Assembly: GCA_002491115.1 (NCBI GenBank)
Contig: DKVI01000008.1
Span: 32,258-96,257, forward strand
Origin: Lachnospiraceae bacterium UBA7182
GTDB taxonomy: Bacteria > Bacillota > Clostridia > Lachnospirales > Lachnospiraceae
Reading direction: 5' to 3'
Length of the DNA stretch: 64,000 nucleotides
A program made the position numbers and the translations under genes. Numbering within the stretch: position 1 is the stretch's first letter; the number at the start of each line of letters is the position of its first letter. Positions 7,822 to 15,311 of this stretch are shown piece by piece. The notes beneath the pieces were generated by a model. The model was not told the DNA's origin. It was given only the letters and a program-made list of their open reading frames with translations, and did not search any database.

Positions 7822-8792
7822 GCATTTTCCTCCAAAGTTCTTTTATTTTTCATATAATGGCAGGCCACAAAATGGCCGTCATATATTTCACGCAGTTCGG
7901 GAGACCGGTGCATACACGTTTCTGTGGCATACAAACATCGGGGCCAGAATACGCATCCCGCTTCAGGTATCGCAAGTTCTCCGCTTTCTTTAAAAAGGAT
8001 CTTCTTTTCTCTTTTTACATTGGGGTCCGGCTCGAGGACTGCAGCCAGCAAAGCCTGTGTGTAGGGGTGAAGAGCTTTTGCTTCGGCTTCGGGCAAAATC
8101 TCCATGATATTTCCCAAGTACATGACCATAATCCTGTCACAGACCGCCTTTACAGCCGCCATATCATGAGAGATAAACAGATAGGTAAAGCCGTTTTTCT
8201 TTTTTTGTTCTGCCAGAATCTTTAATATCTGTTTTTTCAGGACAAAATCAATACTGGAAACCGCCTCGTCACAGACCACAAAATCGGGGCCGAGTATCAA
8301 CGCCCTGGCAATCCCCACGCGCTGCCTTTGCCCGCCGGAAAGTTCATGGCTGTAACGATTTAAATAGCTGCTGTCCAGCCCGACTTTTTCAAGCATCTCT
8401 GTCATAAGTGCATCCCGCTCTCCGGCATCCGTCTTCCGATAATTCATCACCGGCTCGCTGATGATCTGGCGGACCGTATAATATGGATTAAAAGCATTGG
8501 CGCTGCTCTGGAAGATCATCTGCATACGGTCCCGGATTTTCCGCATTTCCGTGAAAGAATAGCCGGTAATGTCCTGTCCGTCAAAGTAAATTTCCCCTTT
8601 CGTCGGTCTTTCCAGTCTGAGCAGCAGCCGTCCAAGGGTACTTTTACCACACCCGGACTCACCTACCAGCCCCAGTATCTCTCCCTTACAAATCGCAAAG
8701 CTTACGTTATATACAGCATATTTTTCCTGTCTTCGCTGTCCGTATGCCTTGCTCAGTCCTTTCACTTCTACCATGTTTCCGCTGTCACTCAT
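7818..8792 (-). CDS. ABC transporter ATP-binding protein, OppF/NikE type
   Basis: A 324-aa ATPase with Walker A GESGCGKST, Q-loop, signature LSGGQRQR, Walker B FVVCDEAVSSID and switch His in FISHD. The D-loop region reads AVSSID instead of the usual PVSALD, an unusual but conservative change. The C-terminal extension has the Cys-rich OppD/F motif (GCVFWPRC, then C-x8-C-like spacing). ATGA overlaps at both ends join it to the neighbouring genes. It should pair with the upstream ATPase to power the importer formed by the two permeases. Confidence 0.92.
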   Translation of the reverse strand: MSDSGNMVEVKGLSKAYGQRRQEKYAVYNVSFAICKGEILGLVGESGCGKSTLGRLLLRLERPTKGEIYFDGQDITGYSFTEMRKIRDRMQMIFQSSANAFNPYYTVRQIISEPVMNYRKTDAGERDALMTEMLEKVGLDSSYLNRYSHELSGGQRQRVGIARALILGPDFVVCDEAVSSIDFVLKKQILKILAEQKKKNGFTYLFISHDMAAVKAVCDRIMVMYLGNIMEILPEAEAKALHPYTQALLAAVLEPDPNVKREKKILFKESGELAIPEAGCVFWPRCLYATETCMHRSPELREIYDGHFVACHYMKNKRTLEENA

Positions 8793-9589
8793 CTTAATTC
8801 CTCAACATGAACAGGTTCCATCAGGTACCGGGTATAAGGATGCTTTGGCGCCGCAAAAACCTCCCTTACCGTTCCACTTTCTATAATTTTCCCGTCTTTC
8901 ATCACATACATATCATCTGCGGTCTGGGCCACGACTCCCAGATCGTGGGTAATCAGTATAATAGCTATCCCGGCGTCGCGCAGGCTCATCAGTTCTTCCA
9001 AAATAGAGATCTGTGTGGTCAGATCCAGTGAAGATGTGGGCTCATCTGCGATCAGCACACCGGCATTTGCCACAATCCCCATAGCCACCATCACTCTCTG
9101 GCACATTCCGCCGGAAAGCTCAAACGGATAACTCTCCAGTATTTTATCCGGATCTCTTAAACCTACACCAAGTAATACCTCACGGAACGCAGGCATCTTA
9201 TCCTTCCGCCTGGCCTTCCGGTCATGGGTATGCACAGCCTCAAACAGATGATCTTTGATCTTTACAACGGGGTTCATTGCAGCGGCAGGCTCCTGAAAAA
9301 TCATTGCGATTTCTTTGCCGCGCACTTTCCGCATCTCTTTTTCCGACAACAGACGAAGATCCCGTCCATTGAGCCATATCTCTCCGTCAACAATTTTTCC
9401 CGGTTTATCTATAAGGCCCATAACAGATCTTGACATGACTGATTTGCCGCTGCCGGAACCCCCGATTAAAGCAGTAATCCGTCCGCTGTGTACCTCCATA
9501 TTTACCCCGTCAACCGCTTTTACTACAGAATCCCGGGAATAAAAATACGTCTTTAAATTTTTTATCTGTAAAACCGGCGTATTACTCAT
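8789..9589 (-). CDS. ABC transporter ATP-binding protein, OppD/NikD type
   Basis: A 266-aa ATPase with Walker A GGSGSGKS, Q-loop FQEP, signature LSGGMCQR, Walker B VLIADEPTSSLD and switch His in LITHD. The ATG at 9589 (MSNTPVL) overlaps the stop of the upstream permease gene. A GTG nine bases further upstream (9598) is possible but less likely. It lacks the longer Cys-rich tail seen in the partner ATPase. It works with the OppF-like protein encoded next. Confidence 0.9.
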   Translation of the reverse strand: MSNTPVLQIKNLKTYFYSRDSVVKAVDGVNMEVHSGRITALIGGSGSGKSVMSRSVMGLIDKPGKIVDGEIWLNGRDLRLLSEKEMRKVRGKEIAMIFQEPAAAMNPVVKIKDHLFEAVHTHDRKARRKDKMPAFREVLLGVGLRDPDKILESYPFELSGGMCQRVMVAMGIVANAGVLIADEPTSSLDLTTQISILEELMSLRDAGIAIILITHDLGVVAQTADDMYVMKDGKIIESGTVREVFAAPKHPYTRYLMEPVHVEELR

Positions 9590-10451
9590 TAGAATCACCC
9601 GTTTCCTTTACGACCGCCATTTCTTCTTCCGCAGGAATAAGCGCGTCATTTAAACCTTCGCCAAACAAATTAAAAGCAAAAACAACAATCACGATAGCCA
9701 GTCCGGGCCAGAACAGCATGCCGGGATGCGTATCAATGTACTGGCGCCCGTCATTAAGCATAACGCCCCAGTCCGGCGCAGGCGGCTGTGAACCCAGACC
9801 AATAAAAGAAAAACCGGCAATATGTGTGATAACTGCCGCAATCCGCAGCGTAGCATACACAATAACAGGAGAAAGCGTATTCGGGAAAATATGTTTCATG
9901 ATAATATCCCGGCGGCTGCAGCCGGCAGCCTCGGCTGCCATTACAAACTCTGTCTCTTTAAGCTTAATGACCGAGCTTCTTACCATGCGCGCAAAAGGCG
10001 CCCACCAGAGGAAAATAAATACCAGTACCAGATGATCAAGGCTCGGTCCGAAAATACCCACTACCGCCAGAGCCAGCAGCGTAGACGGAAAGGTAGACGC
10101 AATATCCGCCAGACGCATAACCAGATTGTCCGCAATTCCTCCGCAATAGCCCGCAATCATCCCCAGAGGCACACCGACAAGCAGGATAATGAAAGTCACT
10201 TTGATCGCGGTGAACATGCTGATCTCTATCCCATAGATCAGCCTGCATAATATACAACGGCCCATCTGGTCTGTCCCTAACGGATATTCTTTAGACGAGG
10301 GAGCAAGTTTATTCGTAATATCTACCAGGGTGGGATCATGAGAAGCTATCCTGCCGGCAAACAGCCCCATCAGAAGCAGGATAAGGATAATCATAAGCCC
10401 AAACATCGCAGATTTATTCCGCAGCAGTTTTCTGCCTGTATTTTTAATCAT
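9582..10451 (-). CDS. ABC transporter permease, NikC/OppC type (second set)
   Basis: A 289-aa membrane permease. The N-terminal transmembrane segment is followed by the OppC_N block LGTDQMGRCILCRLIYGIEIS, further membrane segments, and the GLGSQPPAPDWGVMLNDGR loop typical of this family. The ATG at 10451 is preferred; it follows AAGGAAGG. The longer open frame reaching 10493 runs into the upstream permease gene. Confidence 0.9.
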   Translation of the reverse strand: MIKNTGRKLLRNKSAMFGLMIILILLLMGLFAGRIASHDPTLVDITNKLAPSSKEYPLGTDQMGRCILCRLIYGIEISMFTAIKVTFIILLVGVPLGMIAGYCGGIADNLVMRLADIASTFPSTLLALAVVGIFGPSLDHLVLVFIFLWWAPFARMVRSSVIKLKETEFVMAAEAAGCSRRDIIMKHIFPNTLSPVIVYATLRIAAVITHIAGFSFIGLGSQPPAPDWGVMLNDGRQYIDTHPGMLFWPGLAIVIVVFAFNLFGEGLNDALIPAEEEMAVVKETGDSNE

Positions 10452-10467
10452 ATGGATCACGCCTTCC

Positions 10468-11403
10468 TTACTCAGAATCAATCCTTGGATCAATAAACAT
10501 ATAAATAAGATCCAGAATCAAATTGATCAGAATATATGTAATGGACACCACGACAATATATCCCTGAATGACCGGAAGATCTTTCTGCTTCATACAGTTG
10601 ACTGCAAATTGTCCGATACCATTCCATGAGAAAATAGTCTCAACCGCCACCTGGCCGCTGAGCATTTTGCCAAAATTAATGCCCACCAGAGTAATAAGCG
10701 GAAGCAGTGCATTTTTCAGCCCGTGTTTCATAAGTGCCATACTTTTGCCAAGTCCTCTGGCTCTTGCGGCAATTATATAGTCGCCCCTTGCTGCATCCAG
10801 AAGATTACTCCGCAAAACCCGGGTATAAGCCGCCGTATTGGCAACGCTCAAAGTAAAAGCAGGGAACAGAATATTCTCCGTCCGGCTGCCTGATATAACA
10901 GGCGCAATCTTCCATTCCACCGCAAACAGATACAGCAGCATAAGCCCCAGCCAGAAATCCGGCATCGTTGCGGCTATGGAGGATATGGCCCGAACCGCAT
11001 GATCAAACAGCGAATCTTTATATCTGGCTGAAAACACCGCCAGCGGTATTGCCATCAGCAGAGAGATAAGCGTGGCCGCCAGCGCCAGCTTCAAAGTAGC
11101 CGGGAATCGTGAAAGAATCTCCTCGGAAACCGGCCGGTTTGTCTGAAATGAATTGCCAAAATCAAAGCATACAGCTTTTTTCAGCCAGTTCCAATATTGT
11201 ACCGGCATCGGAGCATTTAACCCCAGTTCCTCTCTGACAGCTTCCAGATTCTCTTCTGTCACCTGAACTCCCCTGCTCTGAAGCGTTACAGAAGCCACAT
11301 CGCCGGCAGATACATTACTGAGAACAAAGGCAAGTATCGTAACAATCAACAGGATCGGTATGATCTGCAATATCCTGTTTAAAACCAATTTTGTTCGTTT
11401 CAT
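10468..11403 (-). CDS. ABC transporter permease, NikB/OppB type (second set)
   Basis: A 311-aa permease. The N-terminal membrane segment is followed by an external helix with ELGLNAPMPVQYWNWL, then five membrane segments. The EAA motif is DYIIAARARGLG, and the C-terminus is MFIDPRID. It is the first gene of the second transporter operon (oppB, oppC, oppD, oppF, NikA-like, methyltransferase), with promoter site F about 50 bp upstream. Confidence 0.9.
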   Translation of the reverse strand: MKRTKLVLNRILQIIPILLIVTILAFVLSNVSAGDVASVTLQSRGVQVTEENLEAVREELGLNAPMPVQYWNWLKKAVCFDFGNSFQTNRPVSEEILSRFPATLKLALAATLISLLMAIPLAVFSARYKDSLFDHAVRAISSIAATMPDFWLGLMLLYLFAVEWKIAPVISGSRTENILFPAFTLSVANTAAYTRVLRSNLLDAARGDYIIAARARGLGKSMALMKHGLKNALLPLITLVGINFGKMLSGQVAVETIFSWNGIGQFAVNCMKQKDLPVIQGYIVVVSITYILINLILDLIYMFIDPRIDSE

Positions 11404-11455
11404 GATTCTTTTCCCCTTGAAAAGTCTTTTAAATCCCAGTGCCGGCTTACATTTT

Positions 11456-11503
11456 ATTATACGAAAAACGGAATGGCCTACAAGCCCGCAGGGGGGATTC
11501 TAA
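11456..11503 (-). promoter_or_regulatory. Promoter of transporter operon 2 with C/G-tract operator (site F)
   Basis: On the minus strand AATCCCCCC-TGC-GGGC abuts -35 TTGTAG (11478-11483), with a 16-bp spacer and -10 TATAAT (11456-11461). The operator is also bracketed by 13-bp inverted arms (AAAACGGAATGGC at 11465-11477 and its complement at 11504-11516). The upstream box at 11506-11524 overlaps the distal arm. Confidence 0.75.
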
Positions 11504-11505
11504 GC

Positions 11506-11524
11506 CATTCCGTTTTGTTATGAT
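11506..11524 (-). promoter_or_regulatory. Conserved upstream box shared by the two transporter promoters (copy 2)
   Basis: The plus-strand CATTCCGTTTTGTTATGAT matches 2896-2914 at 18 of 19 bases. It sits at almost the same distance (22-23 bp) from the -35 box of its operon. Confidence 0.5.
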
Positions 11525-11566
11525 TTTATTCTGTTTTGTTCTATGATTCCGCTTCGCTCACTTTTA

Positions 11567-11637
11567 CAGGGAGGCCTGTGTTCCAATCAGCATGGTTTTT
11601 ACCTGATCTGGTCCAGCACGTTTTGTACCGTCAATTG
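11567..11637 (-). pseudogene. Decayed fragment of an AAA-ATPase-like/PD-(D/E)XK gene
   Basis: The minus strand reads TVQNVLDQIR, then, after a frame break, KTMLIGTQASL. The intact gene at 25636-27321 ends TVQNALDQIR, about 27 residues, then GKTVLIGM. The nucleotide match around ACGGTACAAAACG and TGGACCAGATCAGG is nearly perfect. About 70-80 bp between the two blocks are missing, and nothing upstream is preserved. This is a remnant of a lost second copy, left between the metal locus and the AbiEi-like gene. Confidence 0.6.
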
Positions 11638-11660
11638 CCGATATAGTTGTGGAACAGGGA

Positions 11661-11689
11661 TTGACCTTATATAGTTTCACTGATATAAT
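11661..11689 (+). promoter_or_regulatory. Promoter of the AbiEi-like gene
   Basis: TTGACC, 17-bp spacer, TATAAT. Transcription would start near 11696. That rules out the first in-frame ATG at 11649 as the translation start. Confidence 0.7.
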
Positions 11690-11705
11690 TAGTTTCATTA
11701 AAAGA

Positions 11706-12812
11706 ATGAAAGCAGTGATTAAAGTGAAACATGATGACAGAAAAGGAATGGAATGTGTAGAGAACAAGTTTCTGAAGCTCCCCAATATCCAGAAATATGA
11801 AGTGGAGCGGAGAACAGAAGATGGATTCATTGCATCAGTTGAAATGGATGACGGATTTGTATTTAAAATATATGCCTATTCTTTACAGCAGGTATTCCCT
11901 TCCACTGTCATGCAGCTGATTAAAAAGAAAAGCGATGGTATAGGAATCCGTATCTTAATTTCTCCGTATATATCGGACAGGACAGCACAGATATGTGAAG
12001 AAAATGGAATGGGGTATTTTGATTATGCCGGAAACTGCTGGTTTGTGGGACATTCCATTTATCTGTCTGAGCGGGGCAATAAGAATCCCGAACCCAAACC
12101 GTGCAGTGCCGTTTCCGTATTCGAGAGGTCATCCGTGGTTTCCTCCCTGATCCTGCGGGAACTTTTTGCAGATATAAATAAGGTGTGGAGGCTGAAGCAC
12201 CTTTCGGAAAAGGTTGGCTGCAGCATTGGCCAGGTTTCCAAAGTTATGGGGTTCCTGGTGAAGAATGCCTGGGCAGTCAGGATGGCGGAGGGTTATGCTG
12301 TTTCAGAGCCCGGCCTGGTTATAAGGGAATGGGGCAGAGTCTATGGCAGGAAAGATGCAGTTTCATATCCCTGCTACAGCCTGGATAACATTTCCGTCCT
12401 GGAAGGGAAGCTGCGGGAATTGAAACAGAATACGGGGATAAAGAGCTATCTCACAGGCTTTTCCGGCGGTGTCCGGTATGCGCCGGTGGTCCGGTATAAT
12501 AAAGTCCATGTATATATGGCGCCGGAGGATATACGGGAAGCAGTCCGCTATCTGGAGATAAAAGAGGTGGAAAGCGGCGCCAATATGGTCATTTACCCTT
12601 TAGAGAATGATTCTTATATAAAAGACTGCCGGATCATCACAGGGGATATGGTGGTGTCGCCATTGCAAGTCTGCCTGGACAGCCTGCAACTGAAGGGACG
12701 GGGAGAGGAACTGGCCGAAGCTGTCCTGCAAAAGGAGATTATCAAATGGTATTGTGAGATCGTCAATCCCGACGACCAGCATATCGAAGCGCATTATCAT
12801 AAATCCGTCTGA
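11706..12812 (+). CDS. AbiEi-like transcriptional regulator (type IV antitoxin family), orphan
   Basis: About 368 aa. The N-terminal part (to about residue 130) resembles the nuclease-like domain of the AbiEi antitoxin family, with ISPYISDRTAQICEENGMGYFDYAGNCW. A winged-helix segment follows (SSLILRELFADINKVWRLKHLSEKVGCSIG, written here in parts: LILRELFADINKVW and LSEKVGCSIGQVSKVM). The C-terminal block carries VSPLQVCLDSLQLKGRGEELAEAVL, typical of the family. The start is uncertain: ATG 11706 lies close behind the predicted transcription start, and ATG 11748 (MECVENKF) is an alternative. No AbiEii-type nucleotidyltransferase toxin is adjacent. It is divergent from transporter operon 2, so it might regulate that operon. 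Confidence 0.75.
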   Translation: MKAVIKVKHDDRKGMECVENKFLKLPNIQKYEVERRTEDGFIASVEMDDGFVFKIYAYSLQQVFPSTVMQLIKKKSDGIGIRILISPYISDRTAQICEENGMGYFDYAGNCWFVGHSIYLSERGNKNPEPKPCSAVSVFERSSVVSSLILRELFADINKVWRLKHLSEKVGCSIGQVSKVMGFLVKNAWAVRMAEGYAVSEPGLVIREWGRVYGRKDAVSYPCYSLDNISVLEGKLRELKQNTGIKSYLTGFSGGVRYAPVVRYNKVHVYMAPEDIREAVRYLEIKEVESGANMVIYPLENDSYIKDCRIITGDMVVSPLQVCLDSLQLKGRGEELAEAVLQKEIIKWYCEIVNPDDQHIEAHYHKSV

Positions 12813-12870
12813 AAAACCCCCAAAGGGGCATGCCCGTATATTCCGGGCAGGGCTCCCTGAGGGGGTTTTC
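12812..12870. terminator. Bidirectional terminator
   Basis: Outer arms AAAACCCCC (12813-12821) and GGGGGTTTT (12861-12869) enclose an inner GCCCG/CGGGC hairpin. T-runs follow on both sides. It is shared by the converging AbiEi-like gene and the inositol operon. Confidence 0.8.
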
Positions 12871-12873
12871 TTT

Positions 12874-13893
12874 TTATTCTACTTCGCTTAATTTTACCGG
12901 CCTGCCTTCCCGGAGGGATTTTCCGGCGGCAAAGGCCATGCGCACCGGTTCAAGACCGTCTTTCGCGCCCACGGACGTTGGCGTGTCGTTTAAAATACTG
13001 GACACAAACTCTTTTTCTTCCTGAATAAACGCATCATTGTACCTTTCCAGGAAAAACCAGGTGGGTTTCGCGGTGCTTACACCGGCGCCTGTACTTACCA
13101 TCGCTTCATTCTGGAGCACATTGGCGTCCTGTACGCAGCCTTTTTCGCAGTGTACTTCCACACGCTGGTCGTAGCCGTAGGGAGCCTGGCGGCAGTTGTC
13201 GATCACGCCGATGGCGCCATTCTCAAATTTTAAAGTGACAATTGCCGTATCCACATCGTCGTAATCCGCAAAACGCGGGTCTACCAGACAGGTTCCTACT
13301 GCGGATACTTCCGTCACGTCGCTGCCTGCCAGATAACGAACCATGTCAAAATCATGGATCATCATGTCCATAAAAATTCCGCCGGAAACTTTCACATAGT
13401 CCATAGGCGGCGCTTCCGGATCACGGGAGCATACTTTCACTACATAAGGCTTTCCAAGATCGCCGGAGGCCACCACGTCGTGGACTTTCTTATGGCTCTT
13501 ATCGAAACGTCTTACAAATCCCACCTGCAGCTTCACGCCTTTTTCTTCCACTACTGAAATGGCCTCTTTGATCTTCGCGATCTCTGTATGGATCGGTTTT
13601 TCGCAGAAAATATGTTTGCCCGCGTTTGCCGCCTTGATAATAAAATCCGCGTGGGTGTTGGTGGAAGAACAGATAAACACGGCGTCCACCTCCGGATTAT
13701 CAAAGACTTCCTGCGGATCACTGGTACACTTGGGAATCCCCAGAGATTTTGCCCATGCTTCCATATCCGCGTTCATAAACGGGTCCGCCAGAACCACAAT
13801 CTCTGCCTCGGGAATCGAATTTTGTATATTTGCCCCATGGAGTTTACCGATCCGGCCGCCTCCTAACAGTCCGATTTTTACTTTGTCTGCCAT
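12874..13893 (-). CDS. iolG: Inositol 2-dehydrogenase-like Gfo/Idh/MocA oxidoreductase
   Basis: A 339-aa NAD-dependent dehydrogenase. It has the Rossmann motif IGLLGGGRIGKLHG, the Gfo/Idh/MocA lysine motif CEKPIHT, and the catalytic D-x3-H block (GGIFMDMMIHDFDM). It resembles IolG, which oxidises myo-inositol (or scyllo-inositol) to the inosose. The ATG at 13893 is 9 nt after GAGG and is preferred over a TTG at 13902. It is the last gene of the inositol-type operon, 24 bp after the URO-D-like gene. Substrate specificity between inositol isomers cannot be read from sequence. Confidence 0.85.
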   Translation of the reverse strand: MADKVKIGLLGGGRIGKLHGANIQNSIPEAEIVVLADPFMNADMEAWAKSLGIPKCTSDPQEVFDNPEVDAVFICSSTNTHADFIIKAANAGKHIFCEKPIHTEIAKIKEAISVVEEKGVKLQVGFVRRFDKSHKKVHDVVASGDLGKPYVVKVCSRDPEAPPMDYVKVSGGIFMDMMIHDFDMVRYLAGSDVTEVSAVGTCLVDPRFADYDDVDTAIVTLKFENGAIGVIDNCRQAPYGYDQRVEVHCEKGCVQDANVLQNEAMVSTGAGVSTAKPTWFFLERYNDAFIQEEKEFVSSILNDTPTSVGAKDGLEPVRMAFAAGKSLREGRPVKLSEVE

Positions 13894-13916
13894 TTGTTTC
13901 AACCTCTTTTCCTGAT

Positions 13917-15173
13917 TTATTTATCGCCGTTAAATTCTTTGATTGCATCCACCATCGCCACAATATTGGGAATGGGCGTATTGGCCTGGATGTTATGGAT
14001 GGTATTGCATACATATCCGCCGTCTTTGGAGAAAATCTCCAGCCTTTCCAATACCTGCTTACGCACTTCCTCGGGGGTTCCAAAGGGCAGGACTCTCTGG
14101 GTGTCCACGCCGCCGCCCCAGAAGACGATGTCTTTTCCGTAAGTGTCCTTCAGCCGCTGCGGGTCCATGCCTTCCGCCGAACACTGCACCGGGTTGATGG
14201 CGTCAAAACCGCCCTCAATCAGATAGGGAAGGATCGGGAAAATACCGCCGCAGCAATGTTTCAGCGTCTTCCAGGTGGTATTCTGATGAATCCAGTCGTT
14301 CATTTTCTTATAGTAGGGCATATAAAATTCCTTGAATACATCCGGGTTGATGAACGGCCCTCTCTGGGTGCCGAAATCCGTACCGCACAGGAAGAATATA
14401 TCAATCTCGGAACCAAAAGCATCCCAGTATTTCCGGAAGCTCTGAATCGCCAGGTCCGTACCTTTCTCAAAAACTTCGTGTACATAATCCGGGTACAGAA
14501 GAGGCGCCATATACCATTCGGAAATATCACGGATTCCTTTGGGATTTTTTAAGTTGGGTCCCGGAATGTTGTTGGCGTCGCCAAGGCCGAAATAGCCCGG
14601 CCCTACCTGGATGGCACGGTTATAGCCTTTTACTTCTTCCAGCACTTTCTTATGATACGCGATCTGGGCATCGGTTACAACCATGTAATCTTCCACATTG
14701 TCATCCGGATTGGCCTCGTCCTCGTCAAATTCGGGCGTGCGTGTCAGATTGTCAAAATAGAATCCGTTGGCAGGCATATGGCCGCTGGGCGCGCAGGAAT
14801 CGTCCCCTTCCGGATATACATAATATCCGCCTTTTCCGTCCTCGTTCACAACCGCGTTGCCGGGAATCAGGACTGTCTCCCCGCGGTAAGACCACTCTTT
14901 CCAGTTGTCATTGATATGCCCGTAAGTATCTCCGTAATTATATAACTGCTGCACGTCGCATCCCATGCAGTCTGCCAGATCCGGGTCCACATAGGCTGTC
15001 ATGGTAGACATATCGTTGATTCTGGGCAGACGTTTTTCCAGCCCGTAATAATCCCGCAGCTGCTTAACCACGATGGCGTTGACCATGGAACAGCACATTC
15101 CGCCGAAATCTACCGGCACCTTATCCGGCTGCGTATGCGCAAATGCCGCTTTGACTCTTTCTTTTGATGTCAT
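13917..15173 (-). CDS. Uroporphyrinogen decarboxylase (URO-D) superfamily protein
   Basis: A 418-aa URO-D superfamily protein. Members either decarboxylate uroporphyrinogen or act as corrinoid-dependent methyltransferases (MtaA/CmuA type). The start is MTSKERVKAAFAHTQPDKVPVDFGG, where the ATG at 15173 follows AGGAGG by 8 nt. It has a HCCGGIFPILPYLIEGGFDA block and GKDIVFWGGGVDTQ near the C-terminus. It is longer than HemE (about 350 aa), and there are no other haem genes nearby, so a haem role is unlikely. Its position between iolE and iolG implies a job in sugar or polyol metabolism; the reaction is unknown. Confidence 0.8.
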   Translation of the reverse strand: MTSKERVKAAFAHTQPDKVPVDFGGMCCSMVNAIVVKQLRDYYGLEKRLPRINDMSTMTAYVDPDLADCMGCDVQQLYNYGDTYGHINDNWKEWSYRGETVLIPGNAVVNEDGKGGYYVYPEGDDSCAPSGHMPANGFYFDNLTRTPEFDEDEANPDDNVEDYMVVTDAQIAYHKKVLEEVKGYNRAIQVGPGYFGLGDANNIPGPNLKNPKGIRDISEWYMAPLLYPDYVHEVFEKGTDLAIQSFRKYWDAFGSEIDIFFLCGTDFGTQRGPFINPDVFKEFYMPYYKKMNDWIHQNTTWKTLKHCCGGIFPILPYLIEGGFDAINPVQCSAEGMDPQRLKDTYGKDIVFWGGGVDTQRVLPFGTPEEVRKQVLERLEIFSKDGGYVCNTIHNIQANTPIPNIVAMVDAIKEFNGDK

Positions 15174-15190
15174 TATCATACCTCCTATTA

Positions 15191-15307
15191 TAGTTCCGCT
15201 ACAGCCCTCCCGATGCCCCGTATCTGGAAGCATTTCCGGCTGCTTCGCACCCTGAAATCCTTCCGGGCATCGTTCGGGCTTTCGCTGATTTTAGTTTCGC
15301 TGCAGCC
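15191..15307. repeat. Short repeat and hairpin element between iolE and the URO-D-like gene
   Basis: Imperfect direct repeats TAGTTCCGCTACAGCC (15191-15206) and TAGTTTCGCTGCAGCC (15292-15307) flank a stem of AGCCC/GGGCT and CGATGCCC/GGGCATCG. The 138-bp gap has no ORF. It may be a small repetitive element or an mRNA processing/stability structure that sets the ratio of the flanking genes. Confidence 0.4.
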
Positions 15308-15311
15308 TCTC

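Noticed and set aside
11649..11705. First in-frame ATG of the AbiEi-like gene
   Set aside because: A strong promoter (TTGACC-N17-TATAAT at 11661-11689) lies downstream of this ATG, so the transcript would start after it.
13917..15173. hemE (haem biosynthesis) assignment for the URO-D-family gene
   Set aside because: It is longer than HemE, lies in an inositol-type operon and has no haem genes nearby. Only the superfamily assignment is safe.
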